Assembly: GCF_014203115.1 (NCBI RefSeq)
Contig: NZ_JACHIJ010000007.1
Location: 186,001-250,000, forward strand
DNA: 64,000 nucleotides
Direction: 5' to 3'
DNA from: Afipia massiliensis
Lineage (GTDB): Bacteria > Pseudomonadota > Alphaproteobacteria > Rhizobiales > Xanthobacteraceae
Translations under genes and position numbers: made by a program
Notes under the pieces: model-generated
Told to the model about the DNA's origin: nothing
The model's input: only the letters and a program-made list of their open reading frames with translations
Databases searched by the model: none
Shown here: positions 27,376 through 38,561 of the stretch, in pieces
Layout: each line of letters begins with the position of its first letter
Numbering within the stretch: position 1 is the stretch's first letter

Positions 27376-28194
27376 ATGCGTACTCTCAAGAACCTGATTG
27401 CCGCAGGAGCGGCGTCATTGATTTCATCGGCCGCGCTCGCCGCCGACCTGCCGCCACCGCCCATGTATGTCCCGCCTCCGGTCGAGGACTTCGGTGGCTG
27501 GTATCTGCGCGGCGATATCGGATTCAGCAATCAGCAGGTCAAGAGCCTCGATAATGCGCTCTATCACGACCCGGGCGTCTCTGTGCAGCACACCGGCCTC
27601 GGCTTCGACACCGCGGGCATCTTCGGCCTCGGTGCCGGCTATCGCTTCAACAACTGGTTCCGCGCGGACGTGACCGGAGAGTATCGTGGCAAGTCGAATT
27701 TCCATGGCGTGGATGTCGTGACCGTCAATGGAACGCCATTCGGAACGAACACCTATACCGGCAGCAAATCCGAGTGGCTGGTTCTCGCCAACGCCTACTT
27801 CGATCTCGGCACCTGGTGGTGCATCACGCCGTTCATCGGCGCGGGCGTCGGTGGTTCTGCCAACACCATTTCGGGCTTCACCGACACCGGTCAACCCGCT
27901 GCAAGTCTCGCATTCGGCCCGACCGCTACGAAGTGGAATTTCGCCTGGGCCGTGCATGCCGGTCTCGCATACAAGGTCAATCCGAGCCTGACCATGGAAC
28001 TGGCCTATCGCTACGCCGACCTCGGCGACGGCATCACCGGCGACATGTACACCTGGAACGGCGTCAACGCCGTGAACAATCCGATGCACTTCAAGAACAT
28101 CACGTCGCATGACCTGAGGTTCGGCGTGCGCTGGGCGATCGATGCGGCTCCGGTTTACGCGCCGCCGATGCTGCCGCTCATGCGCAAGGGCTGA
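27376..28194 (+). CDS. Outer-membrane beta-barrel protein (Omp31-like)
   Basis: A 272-residue exported protein: signal peptide to AALAADLPPPP (cleavage near residue 22), then alternating amphipathic strands ending in DLRFGVRWAID and a short Pro-rich tail. Conserved segments FGGWYLRGDIGFS and AWAVHAGLAYKVNPSL… are typical of the Rhizobiales Omp31/hemin-binding family. A Cys-containing strand WWCITPFIGAGVGG is present. It was started at 27376 because GAAAGGA precedes the ATG. Likely an abundant porin-like surface protein; a CtrA-like box and several TTAA repeats upstream suggest cell-cycle control. Confidence 0.9.
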   Translation: MRTLKNLIAAGAASLISSAALAADLPPPPMYVPPPVEDFGGWYLRGDIGFSNQQVKSLDNALYHDPGVSVQHTGLGFDTAGIFGLGAGYRFNNWFRADVTGEYRGKSNFHGVDVVTVNGTPFGTNTYTGSKSEWLVLANAYFDLGTWWCITPFIGAGVGGSANTISGFTDTGQPAASLAFGPTATKWNFAWAVHAGLAYKVNPSLTMELAYRYADLGDGITGDMYTWNGVNAVNNPMHFKNITSHDLRFGVRWAIDAAPVYAPPMLPLMRKG

Positions 28195-28225
28195 TCGAAG
28201 TTTTTCTTCCCTTCAGAACATTTCA

Positions 28226-28257
28226 ACGGCGCGGATTTTTCCGCGCCGTTTTCTTTT
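28226..28257 (+). terminator. Rho-independent terminator after OMP gene 1
   Basis: Stem ACGGCGCGG / CCGCGCCGT with loop ATTTTT, then TTTCTTTTT. Confidence 0.9.
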
Positions 28258-28341
28258 TCGCCACACGCGCTGTGGGAACGATTGATTAAGGTTAACGCGG
28301 CATCATCGAACGTAGTTAAGCGTTTATGACGGAGTTTGGTG

Positions 28342-29148
28342 ATGCGTCGGACTGTGTTGGCGATGGCTCTGGTTGCGGCGGCGCACGGCGTACAGGCCGC
28401 GGATCTTCCCGATCTCCCGATCCTGCGCGGGGGCTTTAACGACGGAGTGATCCCGCGATGGCAGGGCTTTTACGTCGGCGGGCAGGCCGGAACCGGTTCG
28501 TCGGATATGAACTTCGCCGGCACGACGCAGGACATCGTAGCCAAACTTCTGGTGAACACCGCGATCGAAAACGTCGGCCGTGTTTCCGAGTGGCCGGTCA
28601 TGGGCAAGAAATCGCAGCGGGGCAATGGCGCTGGCGGTTTCGTCGGCTACAACTCGCAATGGGATGACGTCGTGCTTGGCATTGAAGCCAGCTACATGCA
28701 CGGCAATTTCGGCGGTAGCGATTCAGGGACGATCTCGCGGTTCTTCGATGCGGGAGGTTCCACCAACTTCGTGGATTATACCGCGTCGTCGAGTTTCAAG
28801 ATCAAGGACATGGGGTCGATCCGCGCGCGCGCCGGATACGCCTGGGGCGCCTTCTTGCCCTATGCGTTCGGCGGTGTTTCGCTCGGCCGGGCCGACGTCT
28901 TCAAAAGCGCGACCGTTTCGGGCACGCAGGTGCAAATTGCTCCTCCAAACACTGTCGTTCCTTTCGCGGTCAGTCAGACCGAGGGCCAGAGCAATCGCTT
29001 CATCTACGGTTATGCAGCGGGTCTCGGGGTCGATGTGATGCTGGCCGGCGGCCTGTTCATGCGCGGTGAGTGGGAGTATCTCAAGTTCGTCGGCCCCATC
29101 GATACCAGCATCAACACCGTGCGCGGCGGTCTCGGCTACCGGTTCTGA
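28342..29148 (+). CDS. Outer-membrane beta-barrel protein, paralogous type
   Basis: A 268-residue exported protein with signal peptide to VQAADLP (residue 19-20), then WQGFYVGGQAGTG and strands of the Omp31/OmpA-like beta-barrel fold, ending GGLGYRF with the terminal aromatic Phe needed by the BAM complex. Weakly similar in pattern to the preceding gene, which it follows by 148 nt, but each has its own leader and terminator. Start set by GGAG 7 nt upstream of ATG 28342. Function unknown beyond the outer membrane location. Confidence 0.9.
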   Translation: MRRTVLAMALVAAAHGVQAADLPDLPILRGGFNDGVIPRWQGFYVGGQAGTGSSDMNFAGTTQDIVAKLLVNTAIENVGRVSEWPVMGKKSQRGNGAGGFVGYNSQWDDVVLGIEASYMHGNFGGSDSGTISRFFDAGGSTNFVDYTASSSFKIKDMGSIRARAGYAWGAFLPYAFGGVSLGRADVFKSATVSGTQVQIAPPNTVVPFAVSQTEGQSNRFIYGYAAGLGVDVMLAGGLFMRGEWEYLKFVGPIDTSINTVRGGLGYRF

Positions 29149-29186
29149 TTGATCCGTCATCGGCAATTACTTCTTCCGCAATCCCT

Positions 29187-29213
29187 GCGGCCGCTGTCGT
29201 TGACAGCGGCCGC
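29187..29213 (+). terminator. Hairpin terminator after OMP gene 2
   Basis: Perfect 12-bp stem GCGGCCGCTGTC / GACAGCGGCCGC with a GTT loop, but no T-tract. Confidence 0.6.
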
Positions 29214-29269
29214 ATCGCCTGTTGTGCTGTTCGCCTTATGAAAGTGGCGGCCATCGGGAAGGTGCGGTC

Positions 29270-29848
29270 ATGAAAATCTATGGCGACCTGAAATCGGGCA
29301 ATTGCCTGAAGGTGAAATGGGTGTGCGACAGGCTTTCGCGCCGCTACACTTGGGTCGAGATCGATACCCAGAAGAATGAAAGCCGCACGGCGGAGTTTCT
29401 CAAGCTCAACGGAGCGGGGCAGGTGCCCGTGCTCGAACTCGACGACGGGCGCACGCTCGCGCAGTCCAACGCCATCATCCGCTATCTGGCGCGCGGCACC
29501 GACCTGATCCCCGCCGAGGCATTTCTCAGCGCAAAGATGGACGAGTGGCTGTTCTGGGAGCAGTACAGCCACGAGCCTTATCTCGCGGTCTGCCGCTTCC
29601 AGATGTTCTATCTCGGCAAGTCGCAGGGCGAGCTTGATCCCGAGAAGGTCAAGCGCGGCTATTTCGCGCTGGCGCGGATGGAACATCAGCTTCACGATAC
29701 GCGGTTTCTGGTCGGCGATGCGCTGTCGCTCGCGGACGTGGCGCTGCTGGCCTATACCCGTGTCGCCCATGAAGGCGGCTTTCACCTCGACGGCTACGCC
29801 TCGGTGCGGCGCTGGATCGCGGACTCCGAGAAGGTGCTGGGGCTTTGA
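29270..29848 (+). CDS. Glutathione S-transferase family protein
   Basis: A 192-residue GST, short but complete: KIYGDLKSGNCLKVKW has Ser9/Cys12 in the active-site loop, GAGQVPVLE (cis-Pro) and AQSNAIIRYLA bind glutathione, and LSLADVALLAYTRVA is in the helical domain. It resembles the GST at 9403-10074. A preceding GGAAGG sets the start at 29270; the shadow start at 29222 has no site. Single gene followed by repeat family B. Confidence 0.9.
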   Translation: MKIYGDLKSGNCLKVKWVCDRLSRRYTWVEIDTQKNESRTAEFLKLNGAGQVPVLELDDGRTLAQSNAIIRYLARGTDLIPAEAFLSAKMDEWLFWEQYSHEPYLAVCRFQMFYLGKSQGELDPEKVKRGYFALARMEHQLHDTRFLVGDALSLADVALLAYTRVAHEGGFHLDGYASVRRWIADSEKVLGL

Positions 29849-29885
29849 GACTTCCCAAGATCTGAAAGATCGCCGATCTCTCCGC

Positions 29886-30000
29886 GTCGTCCCGGCGAAC
29901 GCCGGGACCCATAACCCCTGTCACTGATGTCGATAAATGAAACCTCCTTATTTCATTGGAGAGTCCGGCGGTTATGGGTCCCGGCGTTCGCCGGGACGAC
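29886..30000. repeat. Intergenic inverted repeat, family B copy 3
   Basis: GTCGTCCCGGCGAACGCCGG … CCGGCGTTCGCCGGGACGAC enclosing about 75 nt, in the 300-nt gap between the GST and serC. Same arms as copy 1 at 21566. Confidence 0.9.
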
Positions 30001-30084
30001 CCAATTGATGGATCATGCGCACCTCCGCATCCCAGCCTTGTGAACGGGGCCGGGCGAAGTTTCTTGACGAAGTCCAGAACCTCC

Positions 30085-30145
30085 CATATTCACGGCGGCG
30101 GGAAACCTCCCCCCACCGGGAGGCAGCTATCTGGAAGGATAGACT
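30085..30145 (+). promoter_or_regulatory. Candidate serC leader RNA (two hairpins, RBS in second loop)
   Basis: The 60 nt before the serC ATG fold into CCTCCC/GGGAGG (30106-30123, loop CCCACC) and CTATC/GATAG (30127-30142), whose loop TGGAAG contains most of the ribosome-binding site. This places the Shine-Dalgarno in a small hairpin, as expected of a translational switch. A conserved 'serC motif' RNA is known upstream of alphaproteobacterial serC genes; membership is plausible but I could not compare to its consensus. Confidence 0.5.
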
Positions 30146-31318
30146 ATGACTGTAGCGAAGCCCGCTTCGCGGCCTAACGTGCCGCATTTTTCGTCCGGCC
30201 CCTGCGCCAAGCGCCCCGGCTGGAACCCCCAAAATCTCAAGGACGCAGCCCTCGGCCGTTCGCATCGAGCGAAGGTCGGCAAGGCCAAGCTCAAGCTCGC
30301 GATCGATCTGACGCGCGAGGTGCTTGAAGTGCCTGCCGACTACAAGATCGGCATCGTGCCTGCGTCCGACACCGGCGCCGTCGAGATGGCGCTGTGGTCG
30401 CTGCTCGGGCCGCGCCCGGTCACCACCATCGCCTGGGAATCCTTTGGCGAAGGCTGGGTCAGCGACGTCGTCAAGGAATTGAAGCTCAAGGATGTCGTCA
30501 AGCTCCACGCGGGCTACGGCGAAATTCCCGACCTGTCGAAGGCCGACAGGAACTCGGACATCGTGTTCACCTGGAACGGCACCACCTCCGGCGTGCGGGT
30601 TCCGAACGCCGACTGGATCCGTGACGACCGCGAAGGTCTGACCATCTGCGACGCCACCTCCGCCGCGTTCGCGCAGCCGCTCGACTGGCCGAAGCTCGAT
30701 GTTGTCACCTTCTCCTGGCAGAAGGCGCTGGGCGGCGAAGCTGCCCACGGCATGCTGATCCTGTCGCCGCGCGCCGTCGCACGGCTCGAGAGCTACACGC
30801 CGCCGTGGCCGCTGCCGAAGATCTTCCGCATGACCAAGGGCGGCAAGCTCAACGCCGGCATCTTCGAGGGCGAAACCATCAACACGCCGTCGATGCTCTG
30901 CGTCGAGGACTATCTCGATGCGCTGAACTGGGCGAAGTCCGTCGGCGGCCTCAAGGGGCTGATGGCGCGCGCCGACGCGAACACCAAGGTGCTCGCGGAC
31001 TGGAAGGCGAAGACGCCGTGGGTGGATTTCCTCGCCGCCGATCCGGCGATCCGCTCCAACACCTCGGTGTGCATGAAGGTGGTCGATCCGGCGATCACGT
31101 CGCTGTCCGCCGATGCACAGGCTGACTTCGCCAAGAAGCTGGTTGCCGCCGTGGAAAAGGAAGGCGCGGGTTACGACTTCGCGCACTACCGCGATGCCCC
31201 CGCGGGCCTTCGCATCTGGTGCGGCGCGACGGTCGAGGCCAAGGACGTCGAGATCCTCACCGCATGGATCGACTGGGCGTTCGCCGAGACCAAGGCTTCG
31301 CTCGCCAAGGCGGCGTGA
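30146..31318 (+). CDS. serC: Phosphoserine aminotransferase
   Basis: A 390-residue PLP enzyme that makes 3-phosphoserine from 3-phosphohydroxypyruvate and glutamate. It starts with [12 protein letters not shown], the substrate-phosphate loop of the alphaproteobacterial type; the PLP lysine is Lys193 in [14 protein letters not shown], and [10 protein letters not shown] binds the pyridine ring. Cotranscribed with the small ABM-like gene and serA downstream, which together give two of the three steps of serine synthesis (serB is elsewhere). The leader may control translation. Confidence 0.96.
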   Translation: MTVAKPASRPNVPHFSSGPCAKRPGWNPQNLKDAALGRSHRAKVGKAKLKLAIDLTREVLEVPADYKIGIVPASDTGAVEMALWSLLGPRPVTTIAWESFGEGWVSDVVKELKLKDVVKLHAGYGEIPDLSKADRNSDIVFTWNGTTSGVRVPNADWIRDDREGLTICDATSAAFAQPLDWPKLDVVTFSWQKALGGEAAHGMLILSPRAVARLESYTPPWPLPKIFRMTKGGKLNAGIFEGETINTPSMLCVEDYLDALNWAKSVGGLKGLMARADANTKVLADWKAKTPWVDFLAADPAIRSNTSVCMKVVDPAITSLSADAQADFAKKLVAAVEKEGAGYDFAHYRDAPAGLRIWCGATVEAKDVEILTAWIDWAFAETKASLAKAA

Positions 31319-31381
31319 TTTTCCAAAGATGACGTCTCCTCTCCCATAATGGGGGAGGGGTTCTCCGCTTCGGAGGCCTTC

Positions 31382-31720
31382 ATGATCTCACGCATCTGGC
31401 ATGGCTGGACCACGCCCGCGAACGCGGACGTTTACGAACGTCTGCTGCGGACGGAAATCTTTCCGGGAATTCTCGCTCGCAAGATCGCGGGCTTTCACGA
31501 CATTCAGCTTCTGCGGCGTGACGCCGGCGCGGAGGTCGAGTTCGTCACCATCATGACGTTCGAGACGCTCGACGCGGTGATCGCTTTCGCCGGGCCGAAC
31601 TACGAAGAAGGCGTCGTGCCTGACAAGGCGCGTGCCGTGCTGTCGCGCTTCGACGCGACATCGCAACACTACGAAATCATCGAGACGCGGCAGAACCGCC
31701 AGCGCCCACCAAATTTCTGA
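31382..31720 (+). CDS. ABM-like small protein between serC and serA
   Basis: A 112-residue protein: MISRIWHGWTTPANADVYERLL, then FPGILARKIAGFHDIQLLRRD, EFVTIMTFETLDAVIAFAG and a C-terminal FDATSQHYEIIE. The beta-alpha-beta layout, with Trp, Phe and His, is that of the antibiotic-biosynthesis-monooxygenase / dimeric alpha-beta-barrel superfamily. GGAGG at 31371 precedes the ATG at 31382. It sits 63 nt after serC and 11 nt before serA, so it is likely in their operon; a role in serine metabolism or in quality control of metabolites is inference only. Confidence 0.72.
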   Translation: MISRIWHGWTTPANADVYERLLRTEIFPGILARKIAGFHDIQLLRRDAGAEVEFVTIMTFETLDAVIAFAGPNYEEGVVPDKARAVLSRFDATSQHYEIIETRQNRQRPPNF

Positions 31721-31731
31721 TTGGAGTTTCC

Positions 31732-33321
<1,590 letters not shown>

Positions 33322-33353
33322 CCGCTGACGTTTGAAACACGTCCATCATCATC

Positions 33354-33373
33354 GTCGTCCCGGCCGGGACGAC
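33354..33373. repeat. Collapsed family B element (20-bp perfect palindrome)
   Basis: GTCGTCCCGGCCGGGACGAC is the outer 10 nt of family B joined directly to its mirror image, with everything between the arms lost. Confidence 0.8.
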
Positions 33374-33387
33374 TCGAAAATAGAAGC

Positions 33388-33421
33388 ACGGGCCGGAGTT
33401 TTCTCCGGCCCGTTTTGTTTT
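33388..33421 (+). terminator. Rho-independent terminator after serA
   Basis: Stem ACGGGCCGGAG / CTCCGGCCCGT with a TTTT loop, followed by TTTGTTTTC. Confidence 0.9.
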
Positions 33422-33533
33422 CGTCTAAAGAGAATCCGCGAAGGTGGCAGGGTAAGGAAGCCGAAAGGAAGTTTCGATAGTTGATGGGAACGAATCCGCG
33501 CAGAAGCGCGCGATCCCGCCCCGGAGTGTCATC

Positions 33534-35222
33534 GTGAAATTCCTGAATAACCTGCCCATCACCGCCAAGCTCGGTATCTTGGTCGGTGTGACCCTGCTCG
33601 GCCTCAGTGCAGCCGGCCTGTACTCCGCCTTTATGATGCAGCGTGAAATGGTGAGCGCACGCGTGGCGCAAACACACGCGCTGGTGGAAATTGCGCGTAA
33701 CACTGCGGTGGGGCTGCAGAAGCAGGTCGATGCCGGGAAAATGACCAAGGACGCAGCGATCGCGGAATTTGGCCGCGTTGCGCAGACGATGACCTATGAC
33801 AATGGCGACGGCTACATGTTCGTCTACACCATGGACGGCATCACCGTGGCGACGCCGAACGTCAAGCAGATCGGCACCAACCGCCTCGACATCGAAACCA
33901 ACGGCCGCAAGCTGGCGCGCGAGCTGCGCGACGGCGTTGCCGCCAAGGGCGATGTCACGCTGCGCTACGAATACATGAAGCCCGGCGATGAGAAGCCGAC
34001 CCGCAAGATGTCCTATGCCGTGGCTATTCCCGGCTGGAACATGTTTGTCGGCACCGGCGCCTATCTCGACGATCTCGACGCCAAGCTGAAGCCCATTATT
34101 ATCGCGCTCGCGGTCGCCACTCTCCTGATCGGCGCATTCTCCGGCGCGGTTGCCTGGATGGTCGGCCGCAGCATCACCCGTCCGCTCGGCCAGCTCGGCG
34201 CCCGCATGCAGACGCTGGCCGACGGTCAGCTCGAGGAGAGCATCCCCGGCAGCGACCGCCGCGACGAAATCGGCGCGATGGCCGCGACCGTGCAGGTCTT
34301 CAAGGACAACGCTGTCCGCATCCGCGATCTCGAGAAAGTGGACGCGGAAGCCAAGGAACGCGCCGCTACGGAGCGGAAGGCGATGATGAACAGCATTGCC
34401 AGCAGCTTTGAGAGCAGCGTCAACGGCATCGTGCGTTCGGTGTCGGCATCGGCTGCCGGCATGCAGAGCACGGCGGAATCCATGACGGCGTCGGCGAGCG
34501 ACGCCAGCGCTCGCGCCGCCACCGTGGGATCGGCCTCGGAGCGGGCTTCGACCAATGTCGGAACCGTCGCGGCTGCGGCGGAAGAGCTGTCGAGTTCGGT
34601 CGCCGAGATCGCGCGCCAGGTCAACCAGTCCAACGAGATCGCCAGCAAGGCTGTGGGCGATGCGGAACGTACCAACGCGACGGTTCAGGTTCTCTCCAGT
34701 GGCGCCGAGAAGATCGGCGAGGTGGTCCAGCTCATTCACTCCATCGCGGCGCAGACCAATCTGCTCGCGTTGAACGCGACCATCGAGGCGGCCCGCGCAG
34801 GCGAAGCCGGCCGCGGATTCGCGGTGGTGGCGTCCGAGGTCAAGGCGCTGGCCAACCAGACCGCCAAGGCCACCGAGGAAATCTCCGCGCAGGTTGCCGC
34901 CATGCAGGCGACCACCAGCGATGCGGTGGTGTCGATCGGCGGCATCACCGAGACCATCGCGCGGATGAGCGAGATCACCATGAACATCTCCAGCGCTGTT
35001 GAAGAGCAGGGGGCTGCGACCCGCGAGATCGCACGCAACATCCAGTCGGTGGCGGCGGGATCGAGCGAGATCAGCGATCACATCGGCGGCGTCAGCGCCG
35101 CTGCGGCTGCGACCGGCACCGCGGCGTCGGACGTTCTCACCAGCGCTCGCGATCTCGACCAGCAGTCGGGCATGCTGCGCTCGGCGGTGGACGAGTTCCT
35201 CGGCAAGGTGCGGGCGGCGTAA
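33534..35222 (+). CDS. Methyl-accepting chemotaxis protein 1 (Cache-type)
   Basis: A 562-residue receptor starting at GTG with CCGGAG upstream. Order: TM1 (about 11-32), periplasmic Cache domain (33-185, with [16 protein letters not shown] and [16 protein letters not shown]), TM2 (about 188-210), HAMP, and a methyl-accepting signalling domain whose hairpin tip is [23 protein letters not shown]. It senses a small ligand, often a carboxylate or amino acid, and signals through CheW/CheA. No CheR/B tether pentapeptide at the end (VRAA). The paralogue downstream differs mainly in the periplasmic domain. Confidence 0.95.
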   Translation: MKFLNNLPITAKLGILVGVTLLGLSAAGLYSAFMMQREMVSARVAQTHALVEIARNTAVGLQKQVDAGKMTKDAAIAEFGRVAQTMTYDNGDGYMFVYTMDGITVATPNVKQIGTNRLDIETNGRKLARELRDGVAAKGDVTLRYEYMKPGDEKPTRKMSYAVAIPGWNMFVGTGAYLDDLDAKLKPIIIALAVATLLIGAFSGAVAWMVGRSITRPLGQLGARMQTLADGQLEESIPGSDRRDEIGAMAATVQVFKDNAVRIRDLEKVDAEAKERAATERKAMMNSIASSFESSVNGIVRSVSASAAGMQSTAESMTASASDASARAATVGSASERASTNVGTVAAAAEELSSSVAEIARQVNQSNEIASKAVGDAERTNATVQVLSSGAEKIGEVVQLIHSIAAQTNLLALNATIEAARAGEAGRGFAVVASEVKALANQTAKATEEISAQVAAMQATTSDAVVSIGGITETIARMSEITMNISSAVEEQGAATREIARNIQSVAAGSSEISDHIGGVSAAAAATGTAASDVLTSARDLDQQSGMLRSAVDEFLGKVRAA

Positions 35223-35303
35223 TGTCTTAAGTCTCTCTCCGTTGAGGGTAGTGGTTCTCCGGCTCTGATCCGGAAGCACCAAATACCATCGAATGCCTGA
35301 CAG

Positions 35304-35335
35304 GCGCGGTTGCTGAAAAGCAGCCGCGCTTTTTT
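35304..35335 (+). terminator. Rho-independent terminator between the MCP genes
   Basis: Stem GCGCGG-TTGCT / AGCAG-CCGCGC with a GAAA loop, then TTTTTT. Confidence 0.9.
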
Positions 35336-35468
35336 GCAATCCGGACCTGCGTATTGTCTGCGAAAGCGCGGGGGGCGGCCCGGAGTAAGGAAGATTCAAC
35401 AGTCTTGCTGTAAATGAAGTGAATTCTTACTTATGGCGCACCCGCGCCGAATCTCCCGGAGAAGCCGC

Positions 35469-37157
35469 GTGAAATTCCTGAATAACTGGCCCGTCGCCCT
35501 GAAGCTGGGCGTTCTGGTGTGCGTGACACTGATTGGTTTGTGTGCCGCAGGCTTTTTTGCCTCCCGCATGATGCAGAACGAAATGTTCAGTGCGCGGAAG
35601 GAGCAGCTGCGCGCGATCGTCGATACCGCCAGAAACATGGCAATCGGATACCAGAAGCAGGTGGAGGCCGGGAAGCTGACGAAGGACGCTGCGATCGAGC
35701 AGTGGGTTCAGCGCGTCCAGAACATGACCTATGACAACGGCGCGGGCTACATGTTCGTCTATACCATGGACGGCATTGCGGTCGCCGTGCTCAATCCGAA
35801 GCAGATCGGCACCAGCCATCTCGATAACGTTGTGAACGGACGCAAGTCGACACGCGAAATGCGCGACGGTGTCGCCGCCAAGGGCGATGTGACGATCCAC
35901 TACTTCTGGCAGAAGCCCGGTCAGACGGAGCTGGCGCCGAAAATCTCCTACGCTGCCGGCATTCCGGGCTGGAACATGTTCGTCGGCACCGGCGCCTATG
36001 TCGACGATCTCGACGCCAAGCTGATGCAGATCGTGATGGCGCTGGGCGCGGCGATTCTCGGCATCGGCGTCATCTCGGGCGCGGTGGCTTGGTTCATCGG
36101 CCGCAGCATCACCAAGCCGCTCGGCCAACTCGGCGCGCGCATGAAGACGCTGGCTGATGGCCAGCTCGAAGAGGAGATACCGGGCATCGGCCGGCGCGAC
36201 GAAATCGGCGCCATGGCGGAGACGGTGCAGGTGTTCAAGGACAATGCCGTGCGCATGCGCGACCTTGAAAGCGCCGACGCCGAGACGCTGAAGCGTGCGG
36301 CGGACGAGCGCAAGGCCGCGATGCATGCGATCGCCCTGGAGTTCGAGAGCAGCGTCAACGGCATCGTGCGTTCGGTGGCATCGTCTGCGGCCGGCATGCA
36401 GACCACGGCGCAATCGATGACTCATTCGGCGAGCGACGCGAGCGCCCGCGCGGCGACCGTGGGATCGGCTTCGGAGAAGGCATCGAACGACGTCGGTACC
36501 GTAGCTGCGGCCGCCGAGGAACTGTCCAGCTCGGTCGCTGAGATCGCGCGCCAGGTCAACCAGTCCAGCGAGATCGCCAGCAAGGCCGTGGGCGACGCGG
36601 AGCGCACCAACGCGACGGTGCAGGTTCTGTCCAGCGGCGCGGAAAAGATCGGCGAGGTGGTGCAGCTTATTCACAGCATCGCGGCGCAAACCAATCTGCT
36701 CGCGCTCAACGCAACCATCGAGGCGGCGCGCGCCGGTGAGGCGGGTCGCGGTTTCGCCGTCGTCGCATCGGAAGTGAAGGCACTGGCGACCCAGACCGCC
36801 AAGGCAACGGAAGAGATTTCGGCTCAGGTCGCAGCGATGCAGGCGACCACCAGCGATGCGGTGACGTCGATCGGAGGCATCACCGAGACCATCGCGCGCA
36901 TGAGCGAGATTACGTTGAATATCTCCAGCGCCGTTGAAGAGCAGGGCGCTGCCACGCGGGAGATCGCGCGCAACATCCAGTCGGTGGCGGCGGGCTCGGC
37001 CGAGATCAGCGATCACATCGGCGGCGTCAGCGCGGCGGCCTCCGCTACCGGCAATGCGGCGTCGGTTGTTCTCACCAGCGCGCGCGATCTCGACCAGCAG
37101 TCGGGTATGCTGCGTTCGGCAGTGGACGAATTCCTCGGCAAGGTGCGGGCGGCGTAA
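35469..37157 (+). CDS. Methyl-accepting chemotaxis protein 2 (tandem paralogue)
   Basis: A 562-residue receptor, same length as MCP1 if started at the GTG 35469 (preceded by CCCGGAG, and with KFLNN as in MCP1); an in-frame ATG at 35433 would add 12 unlikely residues. Same order: TM, Cache, TM, HAMP, signalling domain. The C-terminal 218 residues differ from MCP1 in about eight positions, whereas the Cache domain diverges ([13 protein letters not shown] against [13 protein letters not shown]). So the two share signalling output but sense different ligands or use different affinities. Confidence 0.95.
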   Translation: MKFLNNWPVALKLGVLVCVTLIGLCAAGFFASRMMQNEMFSARKEQLRAIVDTARNMAIGYQKQVEAGKLTKDAAIEQWVQRVQNMTYDNGAGYMFVYTMDGIAVAVLNPKQIGTSHLDNVVNGRKSTREMRDGVAAKGDVTIHYFWQKPGQTELAPKISYAAGIPGWNMFVGTGAYVDDLDAKLMQIVMALGAAILGIGVISGAVAWFIGRSITKPLGQLGARMKTLADGQLEEEIPGIGRRDEIGAMAETVQVFKDNAVRMRDLESADAETLKRAADERKAAMHAIALEFESSVNGIVRSVASSAAGMQTTAQSMTHSASDASARAATVGSASEKASNDVGTVAAAAEELSSSVAEIARQVNQSSEIASKAVGDAERTNATVQVLSSGAEKIGEVVQLIHSIAAQTNLLALNATIEAARAGEAGRGFAVVASEVKALATQTAKATEEISAQVAAMQATTSDAVTSIGGITETIARMSEITLNISSAVEEQGAATREIARNIQSVAAGSAEISDHIGGVSAAASATGNAASVVLTSARDLDQQSGMLRSAVDEFLGKVRAA

Positions 37158-37193
37158 CGCTCGCCTCTCCCCGTTTTAGGGGTCGCGGTTATC

Positions 37194-37348
37194 TATCCCT
37201 CCCCCTTGTGGGGAGGGAAGACCGGCGTAGCCGGTCAGGGTGGGGGCCGTGTTCCTGCGAGCGTGATCGTTCTGATCTGAAAGCGCCCCCCACCCGGTTG
37301 GCCCAAAAGAATTTGGGCCAGCCACCCTCCCCACAAGGGGGAGGGATA
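37194..37348. repeat. Intergenic inverted repeat, family C
   Basis: TATCCCTCCCCCTTGTGGGG at the left and CCCCACAAGGGGGAGGGATA at the right, with inner CAGGGTGGGGG/CCCCCACCC. The arms enclose about 100 nt of unrelated sequence. It separates convergent genes. Similar elements are common in this bacterial family. Confidence 0.85.
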
Positions 37349-37351
37349 AAA

Positions 37352-38356
37352 CTACTGCTTCTCGATCTTGGCTTCGCGGATCAGCTTTTCCCACACCGCA
37401 AGCTGCTCCTTCAGGAACTTGTCGAAGCTCTCGGGCGTGCCGGAAAACGCTTCCATGCCGCGTTCGGCAAGCTCGTTCTTGACGCTTGGCGTTTCGACGA
37501 TCTTGCGGATTTCGGCGTTGAGCTTGGTGACGATGTCCTTCGGCAGATTGGCCGGGCCGAGATAACCCTGCCAGGACGTGATGTCGAAGCCCTTCACGCC
37601 CGCTTCGTCCATTGACGGCAGTTCCGGCAGCAGTGCGGAGCGCTGCTTCGTCGTCACCGCGAGCGCCTTCAGCGCGCCGCCCTTGACGTGGGGCAGGCCG
37701 GTCAGCACGTCCACGAACATCATCGAGACCCGGCCGGCGATCACATCGGTTAGCGCCGGCGGCGAACTCTTGTAGGGCACATGCAGCAGGTCGATCCCCG
37801 CGAGCGTCCCGAATGTCGCGCCGGAGACGATGGCCGACGAACTGCCGCTGGCGTAGGACAGCTTGCCGGGCTCTTTCTTCGCCAACGCGATCAGTTCTGC
37901 GACCGAATTGACCGGCAGCTTCGGATCGATCACCAGCATGAAGGGCAGGTCGCCGGTGCGCGCGACCGGCGTGAAATCCTTGATCGGATCGTACGTCATG
38001 TTCTTCAAGAGGTACGGATTGGCCGAGTGCGACGTATTGGTGGTGACGAAAATCGTGTAGCCGTCCGGCTCGGCGCGCGCGACGTAGCTGGCGGCGATCG
38101 AGCCGTTGGCGCCGGGCTTGTTTTCGATCACGATGCCGGTGCCCAGCGCCTTGCCGAGATCCTTCGAGATGATGCGGGTGGTGGTGTCGGTGCCGCTGCC
38201 GGCCGCGAACGGCAGCACCAGCGTGATGTTCTTGCCCGGCGCCGGCCACGGTGTTTGCGCGGCCGATGGTCCGGCAGCCAGAACGCCGGCCGTGATGGCA
38301 AGCACCGGCGCAATCAATCCGGCAATCGACGATGTCGTTGGTCTTGGAAAGTTCAT
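37352..38356 (-). CDS. Tripartite tricarboxylate transporter binding protein (Bug/TctC), orphan 1
   Basis: A 334-residue periplasmic binding protein: signal peptide to PSAAQTPWP (about 35), then VLPFAAGSGTDTTTRII, VIENKPGANGSIAASYVA, PDGYTIFVTT, DPIKDFTPVA and a conserved Asp near GRVSMMFVDVLTG. Bug proteins bind carboxylates or other organic acids for TctAB permeases, or act as sensors. No tctA/tctB lies nearby, so the partner is unlinked. Followed by repeat family C, separated from the EamA gene by two long palindromes. Confidence 0.9.
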   Translation of the reverse strand: MNFPRPTTSSIAGLIAPVLAITAGVLAAGPSAAQTPWPAPGKNITLVLPFAAGSGTDTTTRIISKDLGKALGTGIVIENKPGANGSIAASYVARAEPDGYTIFVTTNTSHSANPYLLKNMTYDPIKDFTPVARTGDLPFMLVIDPKLPVNSVAELIALAKKEPGKLSYASGSSSAIVSGATFGTLAGIDLLHVPYKSSPPALTDVIAGRVSMMFVDVLTGLPHVKGGALKALAVTTKQRSALLPELPSMDEAGVKGFDITSWQGYLGPANLPKDIVTKLNAEIRKIVETPSVKNELAERGMEAFSGTPESFDKFLKEQLAVWEKLIREAKIEKQ

Positions 38357-38465
38357 TTTCGTTGTCTCCGCCCCTGTCAGTTTTTTTTGACACGCCGGTC
38401 GTCATGTCACCGAGGCGGTGACCTGCGCCGTTGTTCAGGGGGAGATTGCGCGAACTCGTGACGAA

Positions 38466-38552
38466 TTGCCAGTCAGTGGTCCGATTCTAACATTCGCACC
38501 CCGTTTCAGCAGGCATTCCTGCGAATGTTAGAATCAAAGGACCACTGGCAAA
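38466..38552. repeat. Long nested palindrome, element 1
   Basis: Outer arm TTGCCAG…TGGTCC matches GGACCACTGGCAA, inner arm ATTCTAACATTCGC (38484-38497) matches GCGAATGTTAGAAT (38521-38534), with an A-rich mismatch between and a 23-nt loop. Eighty-seven nucleotides are almost entirely self-complementary; a cruciform or long hairpin is possible. Confidence 0.85.
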
Positions 38553-38561
38553 TGTAAGTTT

